DNA of 64,000 nucleotides from an uncultured Clostridia bacterium (GTDB lineage: Bacteria; Bacillota; Clostridia; TANB77; CAG-508): positions 65,082 through 129,081 of the forward strand of contig CAPXSA010000012.1 of NCBI GenBank assembly GCA_948735595.1, written 5' to 3'. The notes below the pieces were generated by a model, which saw nothing but the letters and a program-made list of their open reading frames with translations, searched no databases and had not been told where the DNA came from. This document shows, piece by piece, positions 1 to 9,662 of the stretch. Made by a program: the position numbers and the translations under genes. Position 1 is the first letter of the stretch. The number at the start of each line of letters is the position of its first letter.

Positions 1-110
1 CGCCTTCCGTTTCTTTCTTTAAATTGCGTTTAGCATAATGAAAGAAACGGACAGCAAGGGCAAACGTGTAATCTATTTATTATTACATAGATAAACATAA
101 AAAGAGAGGA
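1..110 (-). repeat. Partial copy of hairpin repeat family A
   Basis: The first 60 bases hold an inverted repeat (CCGTTTCTTTC / GAAAGAAACGG) followed by the motif GACAGCAAGGGCAAACG. The reverse complement of this motif recurs at 16.8, 29.5 and 42.7 kb. The copy is cut by the window edge. The rest of this stretch up to the first gene is AT-rich and holds only a purine-rich ribosome binding site. Confidence 0.6.
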
Positions 111-122
111 AATTAAAAATCA

Positions 123-1400
123 ATGAAAATAGTAGAAAGTTCAAAAATAAAAGAAAAAGCTTATATTGAGAAATTAGAAAATGGAATGACCCTAATTATC
201 ATTCCAAGAAAGAATACCAAAAAGAAATATGTTATTTGGGGAACTCATTTTGGCTCGGTAGATAATCATTTCATCATGCCACAAACAAGAGAAGAAGTAT
301 TCATACCAGATGGAGTAGCGCATTTTTTAGAACATAAGATGTTTGAACAACCAAATGGAACAAACAGCCTAGATACTCTAATGGCACTAGGAATAGATGC
401 CAATGCCTATACAACCAATGACCATACAGCATATTTATTTGAATGTACAGAGCATTTTTATGAAGGCTTAGATGAGTTAATGGATTATGTTCAAAATCCT
501 TATTTTACAGACGAAAATGTAGAAAAAGAAAAAGGAATTATTGGGCAAGAAATCAACATGTATGACGACGACCCGGGGTGGCAATTATACATGAATGCCT
601 TAGACTGTATGTATCAAGAAAATCCAATCAAAATCGATATAGCAGGAACAGTAGAATCCATTAGCAAAATAACACCAGATGTGTTATATAAATGTTATAA
701 CACCTTCTACCATCCATCTAATATGACAATGGCAATCTGTGGAGACTTTGAACCAGAAGAAATTTCTAAAGAAGTGAAAAAACGCTTAGTTCCAAAAGAA
801 AATCAAGGTGAAATCAAAAGAATTTACCCAGAAAAGGAAGATAAAATTAATCAAAAAGAAAAAACAGTACAAATGGAAGTAAGCATTCCTATGTTTATGC
901 TAGGATACAAAGATACGGAAAACAGCAAAGAAAATAGAATGCAAAAACATATTGCAATTGAAATACTACTTAATATGATAATTGGCAAAAGTTCTAACCT
1001 TTATCAAGAATTATATGAAAAAGGAATACTCCTTAGTCAACCAGATATGGACTATGAATTTACAGACCAATATGCCCATGTTCTATTATCAGGTTTCACA
1101 AAAGAGCCACAACTAGTTAAACAAAAAATAGATGAAACCATAAGAAAGATGAAAGAGGAAGGGCTAGAAGCAGAACATTTTGAACGTATTAAAAAGAAAA
1201 TTTATGGAGACTATGTAGTAGAATACAATAGTGTTGCAGATACAGCAAGAATGTTTTTAGCAGATAACATGAAACAGATAAATAGCTTTGACTATATTGA
1301 ACAATTTGAATCTGTTACCAAACAATATGCGGAGGAAGTATTGAAAAACATTTTCAAAGAAGAAAATGAGGTACTTTCTGTCGTAGAACCAAATAAATAA
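123..1400 (+). CDS. M16 family zinc peptidase (YmfH/pitrilysin-like)
   Basis: The 425-residue product is a cytoplasmic metalloprotease of the M16 family. The inverted zinc motif HxxEH is visible at residues 67-71 (HFLEH), and a downstream glutamate-rich segment around EKGIIGQEI supplies the third ligand region. Length matches the short bacterial M16 proteins that often occur as adjacent pairs (YmfF/YmfH); the partner would lie before the window. The ATG follows a GAGAGG-type ribosome binding site. No signal peptide is seen. The physiological substrate is unknown. Confidence 0.85.
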   Translation: MKIVESSKIKEKAYIEKLENGMTLIIIPRKNTKKKYVIWGTHFGSVDNHFIMPQTREEVFIPDGVAHFLEHKMFEQPNGTNSLDTLMALGIDANAYTTNDHTAYLFECTEHFYEGLDELMDYVQNPYFTDENVEKEKGIIGQEINMYDDDPGWQLYMNALDCMYQENPIKIDIAGTVESISKITPDVLYKCYNTFYHPSNMTMAICGDFEPEEISKEVKKRLVPKENQGEIKRIYPEKEDKINQKEKTVQMEVSIPMFMLGYKDTENSKENRMQKHIAIEILLNMIIGKSSNLYQELYEKGILLSQPDMDYEFTDQYAHVLLSGFTKEPQLVKQKIDETIRKMKEEGLEAEHFERIKKKIYGDYVVEYNSVADTARMFLADNMKQINSFDYIEQFESVTKQYAEEVLKNIFKEENEVLSVVEPNK

Positions 1401-1475
1401 AAAAATGCTGTCGAAAAAAGAAGAAAAAAGTCATACGAAAATCACTCAAAATACTACAAAATAAGCAAAAACTAA

Positions 1476-1504
1476 TTGACTAATATGTAAAAATATGGTA
1501 TTTT
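1476..1504 (+). promoter_or_regulatory. Sigma-A-type promoter for the Spo0E-like gene
   Basis: TTGACT, 17 bases, then TATTTT, ending about 45 bases before the start codon. The -10 box is a weak match, so this is tentative. Confidence 0.45.
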
Positions 1505-1548
1505 AAATATATACCAAAGACGAAAAACAAAAAAGAGGAGTGATTAAT

Positions 1549-1740
1549 ATGTTAAATGAAGAAATTTGTAGATTAAGGGAAAAACTAAACGACAGCATTC
1601 TAAATGAACCAGATTACAATATCACTTATCAAATTAGTGTGGAACTAGATAGGTTAATAGCACAATATTATAGTACAGAAGTAAAACTAGCTACACAAAG
1701 AAAGGAAAAACAAAAAAAGCAATCAATAGTAGCAAAATAG
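1549..1740 (+). CDS. Spo0E-like aspartyl-phosphate phosphatase
   Basis: This 63-residue protein has the Spo0E-family signature (S-x-E-L-D-x-L-I, here SVELDRLI) followed by an aromatic pair. Two predicted helices and a lysine-rich tail fit the family. Family members dephosphorylate Spo0A and so delay sporulation. I chose the ATG at 1549 because GAGGAG lies 10 bases upstream; an upstream GTG at 1540 overlaps that site. Monocistronic, closed by the terminator at 1815-1851. Confidence 0.7.
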   Translation: MLNEEICRLREKLNDSILNEPDYNITYQISVELDRLIAQYYSTEVKLATQRKEKQKKQSIVAK

Positions 1741-1814
1741 TAAATGAAACATGCAGTTATGCAGAAAAAAATATAAATGATTTTATTAGTGGTTTTGTCA
1801 CTTACAAATCATAT

Positions 1815-1851
1815 AAAAGCAATTAGGATACTAATTATCCTAGTTGCTTTT
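1815..1851 (+). terminator. Intrinsic terminator
   Basis: AAAGCAATTAGGATA pairs with TATCCTAGTTGCTTT around a short loop and is followed by T residues. It separates the Spo0E-like gene from the secretion locus. The remaining sequence up to 2007 is AT-rich and holds only the next promoter. Confidence 0.75.
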
Positions 1852-1947
1852 CTGCATGATGGGAATTTATTACAAAGACATGACATTTTTGTGACATTTC
1901 TATGACAATAAAGAAAAAATAAAAAAGATATGGTATTATAAAAGTAC

Positions 1948-1976
1948 TTGAAAACTATAAAAAATTAAGGTATAAT
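1948..1976 (+). promoter_or_regulatory. Promoter of the first pilin gene
   Basis: TTGAAA, a 17-base spacer and a consensus TATAAT, 32 bases before the start codon. Confidence 0.7.
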
Positions 1977-2007
1977 AAAAGACAATGTCAAAGGTAAAGG
2001 AAGAAAA

Positions 2008-2382
2008 ATGATTCAAAAAAAGAAATTATGGATTATATTGATTTTAATAATAAGCTTATTAGCAATTTTCTCTAATACTTGTATAGCACGTAATGACCCA
2101 ATTACAGACCCCAATAGTTACAAGCCAGGTAATATTAATGCAAGTGATGCTAATGTTGTTACTAGTAAGGCAGGAGTGATTTTTAATGTTATTTCAACAT
2201 TAGGTATTATTACTGCTGTAATTACCATTGTTGTCATAGGAATTAAGTACATGATAGGAAGTGTAGAAGAAAAAGCGGAATACAAAAAAACAATGATACC
2301 TTACTTAATAGGTGTTGTGATGATAGGAAGCATTAGTGGAATTTTGCGATTGATAGCAAGTTTAGCAGCAAATATAGAATAA
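2008..2382 (+). CDS. TrbC/VirB2-like pilin subunit 1
   Basis: A 124-residue membrane protein with an N-terminal signal-like hydrophobic segment, a polar region, and two closely spaced transmembrane helices. The motif GIKYM, then GS..EKAEYKKTMIPY, lies between the helices and is shared with the protein at 2961. The architecture fits VirB2/TrbC pilins, which form the extracellular conduit of type IV secretion systems. It is the first of three related genes, each with its own start signals. Confidence 0.7.
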   Translation: MIQKKKLWIILILIISLLAIFSNTCIARNDPITDPNSYKPGNINASDANVVTSKAGVIFNVISTLGIITAVITIVVIGIKYMIGSVEEKAEYKKTMIPYLIGVVMIGSISGILRLIASLAANIE

Positions 2383-2397
2383 AAGTGCTACAAAATA

Positions 2398-2426
2398 TTG
2401 AAAAATAAAGAAGAATATAGTATAAT
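2398..2426 (+). promoter_or_regulatory. Promoter of the second pilin gene
   Basis: TTGAAA, a 17-base spacer and TATAAT in the gap between the first two pilin genes. Each subunit may therefore be expressed separately. Confidence 0.65.
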
Positions 2427-2469
2427 AACAAAGAATAGGTGGATTTTAGAAGAAAGGATAGTAACAAAA

Positions 2470-2862
2470 ATGAAAATTGGAAAATATATAACTATAATTT
2501 TATTAATGACATTTTTATTATTATCATTTTCAGCAAACTATTCTAGGACAAATGCAGCAGCACTTAGCAATATTGTATCAGGGGCAGATGGATTTATTCA
2601 AAATGGACAAGGTAGTTCTAAGATTGATAATGATGATATTCATAACTTATCAGATTCTCTTTACAATATCTTATTGATTATTGGAACAGTGATAGCTATG
2701 ATTGTGGGAGTTGTTTTAGGAATTCAATTTATGACAGGAAGTATAGAAGTAAAAAGTAAAGTAAAAGAATCTTTAATACCATATGTAGTAGGCTGTGTTG
2801 TTATTTTTGGTGCATTTGGTATTTGGAAGCTAGCTATTACGATTTTACAAGGAATTGGTTAA
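2470..2862 (+). CDS. TrbC/VirB2-like pilin subunit 2
   Basis: A 130-residue protein with a signal-like N-terminus and two C-terminal transmembrane helices. It is a more divergent relative of its neighbours, with GIQFMTGS in place of GIKYMIGS. I chose the ATG at 2470, preceded by AAAGGA; a reading frame extends further upstream but would overlap the promoter. Probably a second pilin or a minor subunit. Confidence 0.6.
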   Translation: MKIGKYITIILLMTFLLLSFSANYSRTNAAALSNIVSGADGFIQNGQGSSKIDNDDIHNLSDSLYNILLIIGTVIAMIVGVVLGIQFMTGSIEVKSKVKESLIPYVVGCVVIFGAFGIWKLAITILQGIG

Positions 2863-2960
2863 AGAACTTTATTTAAGTTCAAAAAGAAAAAGATTTTAAT
2901 ATTATTCCAAAATGCTTGGAATAAATCAAATAAATATAAAAATAAAGGGAGGAAAAAAAC

Positions 2961-3323
2961 ATGAAAAAAACAATGAAACTAATTAGTATGTTATTAATGG
3001 TTGTAATGATTTGTTTTACATTAAGTACAGCAGTTAGTGCAAAACCTGATGTAGGTGGAATTATTAATACAATGGATTCACAAAATGCAACAGGAGCAGA
3101 AAATGTTGCTTCAATTGGTGGACAAATTGCTGATATTATCACAACAGTAGGAATCGTTGTAGCTGTTATTGTTATATTAATTCTAGGTATTAAATACATG
3201 ATGGGAAGTGCATCAGAAAAAGCAGAATACAAGAAAACAATGATACCATATGTAGTTGGTGCAGTATTAATTTTAGGTGGTTCAGCCATCGTAAAAATTA
3301 TATTCTCAATTCAAATTGTTTAA
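2961..3323 (+). CDS. TrbC/VirB2-like pilin subunit 3
   Basis: A 120-residue pilin-like protein with a classic signal peptide ending near ValSerAla, then two transmembrane helices with the GIKYMMGS / EKAEYKKTMIPY linker. It has the strongest ribosome binding site of the three (GGGAGG) and a strong terminator directly after it, which suggests it is the major subunit. Closely related to subunit 1. Confidence 0.7.
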   Translation: MKKTMKLISMLLMVVMICFTLSTAVSAKPDVGGIINTMDSQNATGAENVASIGGQIADIITTVGIVVAVIVILILGIKYMMGSASEKAEYKKTMIPYVVGAVLILGGSAIVKIIFSIQIV

Positions 3324-3363
3324 TAATATTACAGACAAATTACAAATATATTACAAATATATT

Positions 3364-3393
3364 AAAAGTGCACAAAAAGTGCACTTTTTTTTG
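3364..3393 (+). terminator. Terminator after the pilin genes
   Basis: AAAGTGCAC / GTGCACTTT stem with an eight-T run. It insulates the pilin genes from the machinery operon. Confidence 0.85.
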
Positions 3394-3401
3394 CTTTTTA
3401 G

Positions 3402-3430
3402 TTACATTTTTCGTGTTTATTTGCTATAAT
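3402..3430 (+). promoter_or_regulatory. Promoter of the secretion machinery operon
   Basis: TTACAT, a 17-base spacer and TATAAT, directly after the pilin terminator. It probably drives the genes from 3479 to about 16016, which are tightly spaced or overlapping. Confidence 0.65.
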
Positions 3431-3478
3431 ATATGATAAGCATGATTAGAACTAATGAAAAAGGAGGACAAGCTATTT

Positions 3479-3823
3479 ATGGGCACATATAATTTACCCA
3501 GAAATGTAAAAGGAGAAGGCAGAATTTTATTTATCTTTACTACAAAGAGCTTGATATATTCTGTAATAGGAGCAGTAATAGGATTACCATTTTATTTTAT
3601 TCTTTCATCTTTAGGATCAACAATAGGTGGGATTGTAGCAGTAGCTATTTTTGCAGCAATTGGGTTCACAATTGGAACTTTAAAAATGCCAGAGCTTGGA
3701 AAATTTGAATTTGCCAAAAAAACAGGTGGCGAGAATTTAGATGATATTATCAAAAGAGCAATCGCTTTTAAAACAAAAGGAAAGAAAGTATATATCTATA
3801 AGGAGGGTCAAAACAATGATTGA
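3479..3823 (+). CDS. PrgI-family type IV secretion membrane protein
   Basis: A 114-residue protein with the PrgI family layout: a short N-terminal strand region with a YNLPRNV motif, two adjacent transmembrane helices, and a basic C-terminal tail. PrgI-like proteins sit just before the VirB4 ATPase in Gram-positive conjugation loci and probably anchor it. I chose the ATG at 3479; the GGAGG lies 11 bases upstream, slightly far. Its 3' end overlaps the next gene by 8 bases. Confidence 0.7.
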   Translation: MGTYNLPRNVKGEGRILFIFTTKSLIYSVIGAVIGLPFYFILSSLGSTIGGIVAVAIFAAIGFTIGTLKMPELGKFEFAKKTGGENLDDIIKRAIAFKTKGKKVYIYKEGQNND

Positions 3824-5051
3824 AATGATTACAATGATATTAGCAATAGTTTTAATTGCAATGGTAATGTTACTTGCCGTTCTTTGTATGTTATACTTTA
3901 AATCTAAAAATAAAAAACCAGAAACAGCTAAAAATACTTCAGCAGTTTCAAGTAAAAAAGAAATTAAAACAAATAAAAACTATTCCGTAGAATCTGTTTT
4001 TGATTTCATGGAATTTGATACCGTAGAAGACAACATGATTTCTACCAAGAATGGTGGAAAATATGTTATGGTAGTAGAATGCCAAGGTATTAACTATGAT
4101 TTGATGTCAGAAGTAGAAAAAAATGCCGTAGAAGAAGGATTTATTCAGTTCTTAAACACCTTAAGACATCCTATCCAAATCTACACACAAACAAGAACCA
4201 TTAACCTAGAAAGTAGTATCCAAACCTATCGTGACAAAGTAAAAGAAATTGAAGAAGAATTAGAAAAAGAAAAAGGAAAATATGAAGATATGGTTAATTC
4301 AGGAAGATATACACAGGAACAATTAAATGCAGCATTTTATGAATTAACAAAAGCCACTAACCTTTATGAATATGGAAAAGATATTATTTACACAACTGAA
4401 AAAATGAGTTTAAACAAAAATGTACTAAATCAAAAATATTATATCATTATTCCATATTACCCAGAAGAATTAGGAGATAACAACTTCGACAAACAAGAAA
4501 TTAGAAATTTAGCCTTTTCAGAACTATATACAAGAGCACAATCTATTGTTAGAACTTTATCTGTATGTGGTGTCACAGGAAAAGTGCTAGACTCTAATGA
4601 ATTAGTAGACTTACTATACATAGCATATAACAGAGATGACGCAGAAATCTACGGAATTGACAAGGCAATTGAAGCAGGATATAACGAACTATATTCTACA
4701 GCACCAGATGTAGTAGACAAGAAAATGAAAGCTTTAAATGAACAGATTGAAAAAGCAGCATTTGAAAAAGCAAATCAAAAAGTAATAGAAGCAAAAACAG
4801 AAAAGCAAAAAGCCTTTGAACAAAGACAAGCAAATCAAGATGATTTAATAGCACAATTAGCAGCAGTTATTGTAGAACAAAATAGAGGAACTATTGGAAA
4901 TGATGTAGCAGATAGTGCTATTGAAAAAATTGGAGAAGAAAAACAAAAGAGAAAAGGAAGACCTAAAAAGCAAACTTCAGAAAGTACAAAAGAAGGAGGC
5001 GTAAAGTTAAATGAAAAAGAAGGAAGAAGCAGTAGTACAAAAACAGCATAA
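3816..5051 (+). CDS. TraC/VirB4 N-domain-like secretion protein
   Basis: This 411-residue protein starts with one transmembrane helix and a lysine-rich linker. A globular region around residues 55-130 resembles the N-terminal domain of TraC/VirB4 ATPases, and a long coiled-coil segment (about 145-185) follows. The C-terminus is highly charged and Lys/Glu-rich. No Walker motifs are present, so the protein probably complements the ATPase encoded next. AAGGAGG precedes the ATG, and the gene overlaps the VirB4 gene by 41 bases, indicating translational coupling. Confidence 0.55.
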   Translation: MIEMITMILAIVLIAMVMLLAVLCMLYFKSKNKKPETAKNTSAVSSKKEIKTNKNYSVESVFDFMEFDTVEDNMISTKNGGKYVMVVECQGINYDLMSEVEKNAVEEGFIQFLNTLRHPIQIYTQTRTINLESSIQTYRDKVKEIEEELEKEKGKYEDMVNSGRYTQEQLNAAFYELTKATNLYEYGKDIIYTTEKMSLNKNVLNQKYYIIIPYYPEELGDNNFDKQEIRNLAFSELYTRAQSIVRTLSVCGVTGKVLDSNELVDLLYIAYNRDDAEIYGIDKAIEAGYNELYSTAPDVVDKKMKALNEQIEKAAFEKANQKVIEAKTEKQKAFEQRQANQDDLIAQLAAVIVEQNRGTIGNDVADSAIEKIGEEKQKRKGRPKKQTSESTKEGGVKLNEKEGRSSSTKTA

Positions 5052-6981
5052 TGATTATACCAATCCAAATGAGTACAAAATTTTAAAGAAAAAGACAATT
5101 AAAGAATTAATCTCACCAGCAGGAGTAGATACAAGTAATATTGACCATTTAGAAATTATTTCTAATGTCACAAGATATGCCAGAAGTTTCTTTGTATCAA
5201 CACTACCTAGAATGTGTACCTTCCCTGAACTATTCAGAGATATGTATTTATTCGGTGATATTAATACATCTATCTATATTAACCCAATTCAAGAATCTAG
5301 ATCACAAAACGAATTAAATCGTGTTATCAATGAACTAGAGACAGAAAGAATTGTGGCAGCAGATAAAGGTAATATTAACAGAGAAAGCACTCTAGGTCAA
5401 AAGAGATTGGAAGCAGAACAATTAAGAGATGAAATTGCAGCAGGATTTAATAAACTATATGAAGCATCTATTGTAGCAACCCTATTTGCCTATAGCTTAG
5501 AAGACCTAGATAAATATACAAAGTTACTCGCAACAGAAATGTCAAAATCATTAGTCAATATCAAAACAGCATGGGGAATGCAAGAAGAAGCATTCAAATC
5601 AAATTTACCATTAATGGAAGACAAAATCAAAAAGACACACACTTTTGACAGACGTTCTATGGGAACAGTATTCCCATTTACAACATCAGAAGTAGGACAC
5701 CCAACAGGAATTCCACTTGGAGTGAATAAGCAAACTGGAGTGCCAATTTTATTTGATAACTTCCATAACTCACTTACTAACTACAACATGGTTATTTTCG
5801 CAAAATCAGGTGCTGGTAAATCAGTAACCATGAAAACTTTAATTTCTCGTAGTGCAGTATTAATGGGAATTCAAAGTTTAGCACTAGATGCTGAAGGTGA
5901 GTATAGCATTGTAGCAGAAAGCTTAGGCGGAATCAATGTAGTTTTATCACCTACTTCCAAAACCATTATCAATATCTTTGATATTGAAACAGAAGTAGTA
6001 AAAGATGAAATCACAGGAAAAGAAAGATTAGTACTAAATGTAGAAAATAAAGTAGAGGACGTAACGCAGGCCCTACTTACTATGGCAAGAGGAAGTACTA
6101 GAAGCCAAGAAGTAAACGAACTTACCAAACAAATCATAGCAGAATCAGTAGCAGAAGAATATGTAGCACATGGAATTAATAGTGATCCTAACAGTTTGTA
6201 TGATGCCGCTATGGGATTAACCAATGGCAATATGTTAGGAAGAGAGAAGAAAGAAATGCCTACCATTGGTTCTTGGTATAAAAGAATTCAAGCAAAGGCC
6301 GCAGCAAATACAAATCAAGACTATAACTTCCATTATAGCTATTTACTAAAAGTTATGAAACAATACATTAGAGAATATGATGGACAGATGGCATACTTTG
6401 ATGGACAATCTACCTTCGATTTATTAGATGGAACATTGTTTATCAATTTAGATATTTCACAACTAGAAGAAAGATTTGCAAGACCTTTGGCACAACAAAT
6501 ATTGCTTGCTTGGATTTGGGAAAAATATGTTAAGAAAAACAGCGAAGATAGGACAAAAGCTTCTAAGAAGAGAGTGCTAGTAGACGAAGCATGGATGCTA
6601 TTACCATATCCAGAAGCAGTAGACTTCTTAAATACAATGGCAAGGCGTGCCAGAAAAAGAAATGTATCACTAGCCATCATTTCTCAAAGATTTCAAGATT
6701 TCTATGAGAAGCCAGAAGCTCAAGCAGTATTAACATCATCAGATACAAAATTATTTTTAGCACAAGATAAATCAGAAATTGCATACTTAAAAGAGGTATT
6801 TAAACTAAGTGAAGGAGAAGCAAGCTTCTTAATTACTTGCTTCAAAGGAGAGGGACTATTAAAAGTAGGAGCAGACAGTGCCATTATTCAAATACAACCA
6901 ACTGCAAAAGAATTTGAATTCGTAGAAACGAACTTAAATAAATTAACGCAAAAGAGGAATAAACGAGCAATAAATTATTAG
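5011..6981 (+). CDS. VirB4/TraC-like secretion ATPase
   Basis: A 656-residue cytoplasmic ATPase that would energise substrate transfer. The Walker A motif SGAGKS is near residue 273 and the Walker B motif VLVDEAWMLL near residue 525, with the RARKRN / SQRFQDF helicase-like segment after it. Length and motif order fit VirB4. GGAGG lies 12 bases before the ATG, inside the previous gene. No relaxase or VirD4-type coupling ATPase follows. Confidence 0.9.
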   Translation: MKKKEEAVVQKQHNDYTNPNEYKILKKKTIKELISPAGVDTSNIDHLEIISNVTRYARSFFVSTLPRMCTFPELFRDMYLFGDINTSIYINPIQESRSQNELNRVINELETERIVAADKGNINRESTLGQKRLEAEQLRDEIAAGFNKLYEASIVATLFAYSLEDLDKYTKLLATEMSKSLVNIKTAWGMQEEAFKSNLPLMEDKIKKTHTFDRRSMGTVFPFTTSEVGHPTGIPLGVNKQTGVPILFDNFHNSLTNYNMVIFAKSGAGKSVTMKTLISRSAVLMGIQSLALDAEGEYSIVAESLGGINVVLSPTSKTIINIFDIETEVVKDEITGKERLVLNVENKVEDVTQALLTMARGSTRSQEVNELTKQIIAESVAEEYVAHGINSDPNSLYDAAMGLTNGNMLGREKKEMPTIGSWYKRIQAKAAANTNQDYNFHYSYLLKVMKQYIREYDGQMAYFDGQSTFDLLDGTLFINLDISQLEERFARPLAQQILLAWIWEKYVKKNSEDRTKASKKRVLVDEAWMLLPYPEAVDFLNTMARRARKRNVSLAIISQRFQDFYEKPEAQAVLTSSDTKLFLAQDKSEIAYLKEVFKLSEGEASFLITCFKGEGLLKVGADSAIIQIQPTAKEFEFVETNLNKLTQKRNKRAINY

Positions 6982-6989
6982 GGGGAATT

Positions 6990-9639
6990 ATGAAAAAGTT
7001 AGTTGCAAACTATAAGTTAACACAAAAGATAGTTCTATCAATAATCATAGTATTATTGCTTAGTTTTGCTGTGCCAGTAAGGTCACAAGCAGGGTTAGGT
7101 GGTATTTTATTAGATCCACTTTTCGACTTAGTTGGAACTTTCTTAGATGTTATAACAGGAGCTTTGCAAGCATTTTTGGTAGATGGAGAGTTTAATAATA
7201 GTGCCGACTCGAGTGGGTTAAACTTTTATTTAGCGGACCGTAATGACTTTATGGATAAAATAGAAGCAAATGATGCAGCATATCAAGAGTTTAAATATTC
7301 TACAGGAAATGGAGAAGCACAGGTTGAAGTAAGTGTTGACGAACTAGATAAAAGTTTTTGGCGGAAATAGTACATATGCTATTCCTGTTATGAAATACTC
7401 ACCTGAAAAGATATTTGCAGGTTTAATTCCAGCTTTAGATATTAACTTTGTTAACCCAGTAGATTGGGGAGACGAAGATATGAATGAACGCTCTGTTACG
7501 CAAGCATTACATAGTACGATTGCTTCATGGTATGTTTCTTTAAGAAATTTAGCAGTAGTAGCATTAATGCTAGTATTGGTATATGTAGGTATTCGTATTG
7601 TTATTAGTAGTACAGCATCAGATAAAGCAAAATACAAGCAAATGTTAATCGATTGGCTTGTGGCTCTATGTATTCTATTTTGTTTGCATTATATTATGAC
7701 ATTTACAACAACAATTATAAATGAAGTAACAAGAGCTATTACTGGTAGTGCAAGTAGTGGTGGAAATAATGTTGCTATTAAAGTAACAGGTGATGATAGA
7801 GATGTACAATTTAACACAGACCTAATGGGATTAATGAGATTTAAAATGCAAGCGCCAAATGTAACAGGAAAGATTTTATACTTAATCTTATACTTAGCAA
7901 TGGTAATTTACACTTGTATGTTTACTTTCTATTACTTAAAGAGGGTATTAACAATTGCATTTTTAACACTCATTTCGCCATTAGTAGCCATAACTTATCC
8001 AATTGATAAAATAAAAGATGGTAAAGCGCAAGCTTTTGATATGTGGTTAAAGGAATATATATTTAATGCATTACTACAGCCATTCCATTTAATTATTTAT
8101 AGTATTTTTGTAGGCTCAGCTATTGACTTAGCAGCGAAAAATCCATTATTTGCAATTGTTGCATTAGCATTTATTACACCAGCTGAAAAAATACTACGTA
8201 AATTCTTTGGATTTGAAAAAGCAAGCACAGCAAGTGCATTAGGAGCAGTTGCTAGCGCAGCAGGTGGAGCAGCTTTTATGAACCATATGCAAAAACTTAT
8301 GTCACCTAAAAAAGGTGGCGGAGGCGCAGGCGGAAATAAAGGAATTAGAAATAAGAATAATCCAGAAGGTTCTGCACCAAGTATAGGAGAGGTATTTGGT
8401 AATGGAAAAAGTGGAAAACAAGAAAATAATGAACAGCCACAAGAGTCAGCGCAACAAAGAATGCTAGATGCTTACGATGAAGGATTTGGAACAGACGCCT
8501 ATGATCCAGCAGAAAGAGAAGCAATGGCAAGAGAAGCATCTCAACCGGGCAGTAGTGGTATGAACTATACAGACGATGAATATAGACAGATTTTAAGAGA
8601 TACAGGATATGGAGAAGATGAAATTGCAGAAATGATGAGAACGTCAGATGATGGTGCATCAGAATCATCAGAAGGCATACACTTCAAAGATTCTCCTTTT
8701 GAGTGGTCTGATAATGATACTAGAGGTGCAGGAGAATATCTAGGAGGAATAGCAAGAGCAGGTGCTTCATGGGCAGGAAATAAAATTGCAAATTCAGAAG
8801 CAGGACAAGGTGCTATTCGTCTAGGAAGAACCGTTGCAAGTGGAGCAAGAAGTGTAAGAGACATGGCAGCAGCTAGAGCACATCAAGTAGGAGATTTAGG
8901 AAGAAAATACATACCAAAACCAATTAGAAATTCAGCGGGAACTCTAGCAAGAGCAACTAGTAGAGCAGCATTAGGAGTAGGAAATGTAGCTCTACAAAGT
9001 GGCTTAGCAGTTGGAAAAGCAGCCTTAAAAGCAGCACCGGGTGCAATCGTAGGTATGGCAGCAGGTATTGCAGGAGATGAATTAAGCGATATTCCAAAAT
9101 ATACTTTAGCAGGAGCAGCATTAAGTAGTACAATTGGTTCAAGTGCAGTAGGACAAGCAGGTTCCTTTATAGCCAATGCCTATAGACAAGGATCCGGTAC
9201 AAGCTATGAAGCAGCCATTAGGGATAGACAAAAAGCTTATGTTGAAAATAATGAAGAATTATATAAGCAAAAATTCCCAGATGCTTCGAAGAAAGAATTA
9301 AAAGCAAAACTAGAACAAGGTGCTTACTTTGATAGTGTTGGAATAGAAGGAAAAGACACGCTAAAAGCTGTAAGCATGCAAGAAAGAATTAAGAAAGAAA
9401 TAGAACAAGCAGGTTTAGCAGAAGATGAAGCAAACAGAAGAGCACAAGCGCAGACAGCAGCTATTATGAAAGAAGTAAAAGACTATAGCGCAAAAGATTT
9501 AGTAGATGAAAAGAAAGTAGAAAGTTTAAGAAACAATTTATCAAAACGATTAGAAGGACAAGGATTAACAGGAAGAGAGAAAACACAAACTGTTGATACG
9601 ATTGTTAGAGAGATGAAAAAGGCACGTGGCGTAGAATAA
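6990..9639 (+). CDS. TrbL/VirB6-like channel protein, read through a +1 shift
   Basis: Two open frames form one protein of about 882 residues if the ribosome shifts +1 at the CGG at 7362. The N-part has a signal-like helix. The join reads KSFW-G-NSTYA. The central part holds about six transmembrane helices as in TrbL/VirB6 polytopic channel proteins, followed by a Gly/Ala-rich charged tail with amphipathic segments. Without the shift the product stops after 126 residues and the channel domain has no ribosome binding site of its own. The gene starts nine bases after virB4. Confidence 0.75.
7362..7364 (+). other. In-frame CGG, inferred +1 shift (site 1)
   Basis: The zero frame reads TTT TGG CGG AAA TAG. 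Skipping the C gives TGG GGA AAT AGT and joins the channel-protein frame. Confidence 0.8.
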
Positions 9640-9662
9640 AATAACAAAGGAGAGCTATAAAA

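Noticed and set aside
8345..9176. Several long minus-strand frames inside the TrbL-like gene
   Set aside because: They mirror the Gly/Ala-rich coding sequence, lack start signals and have low-complexity translations.
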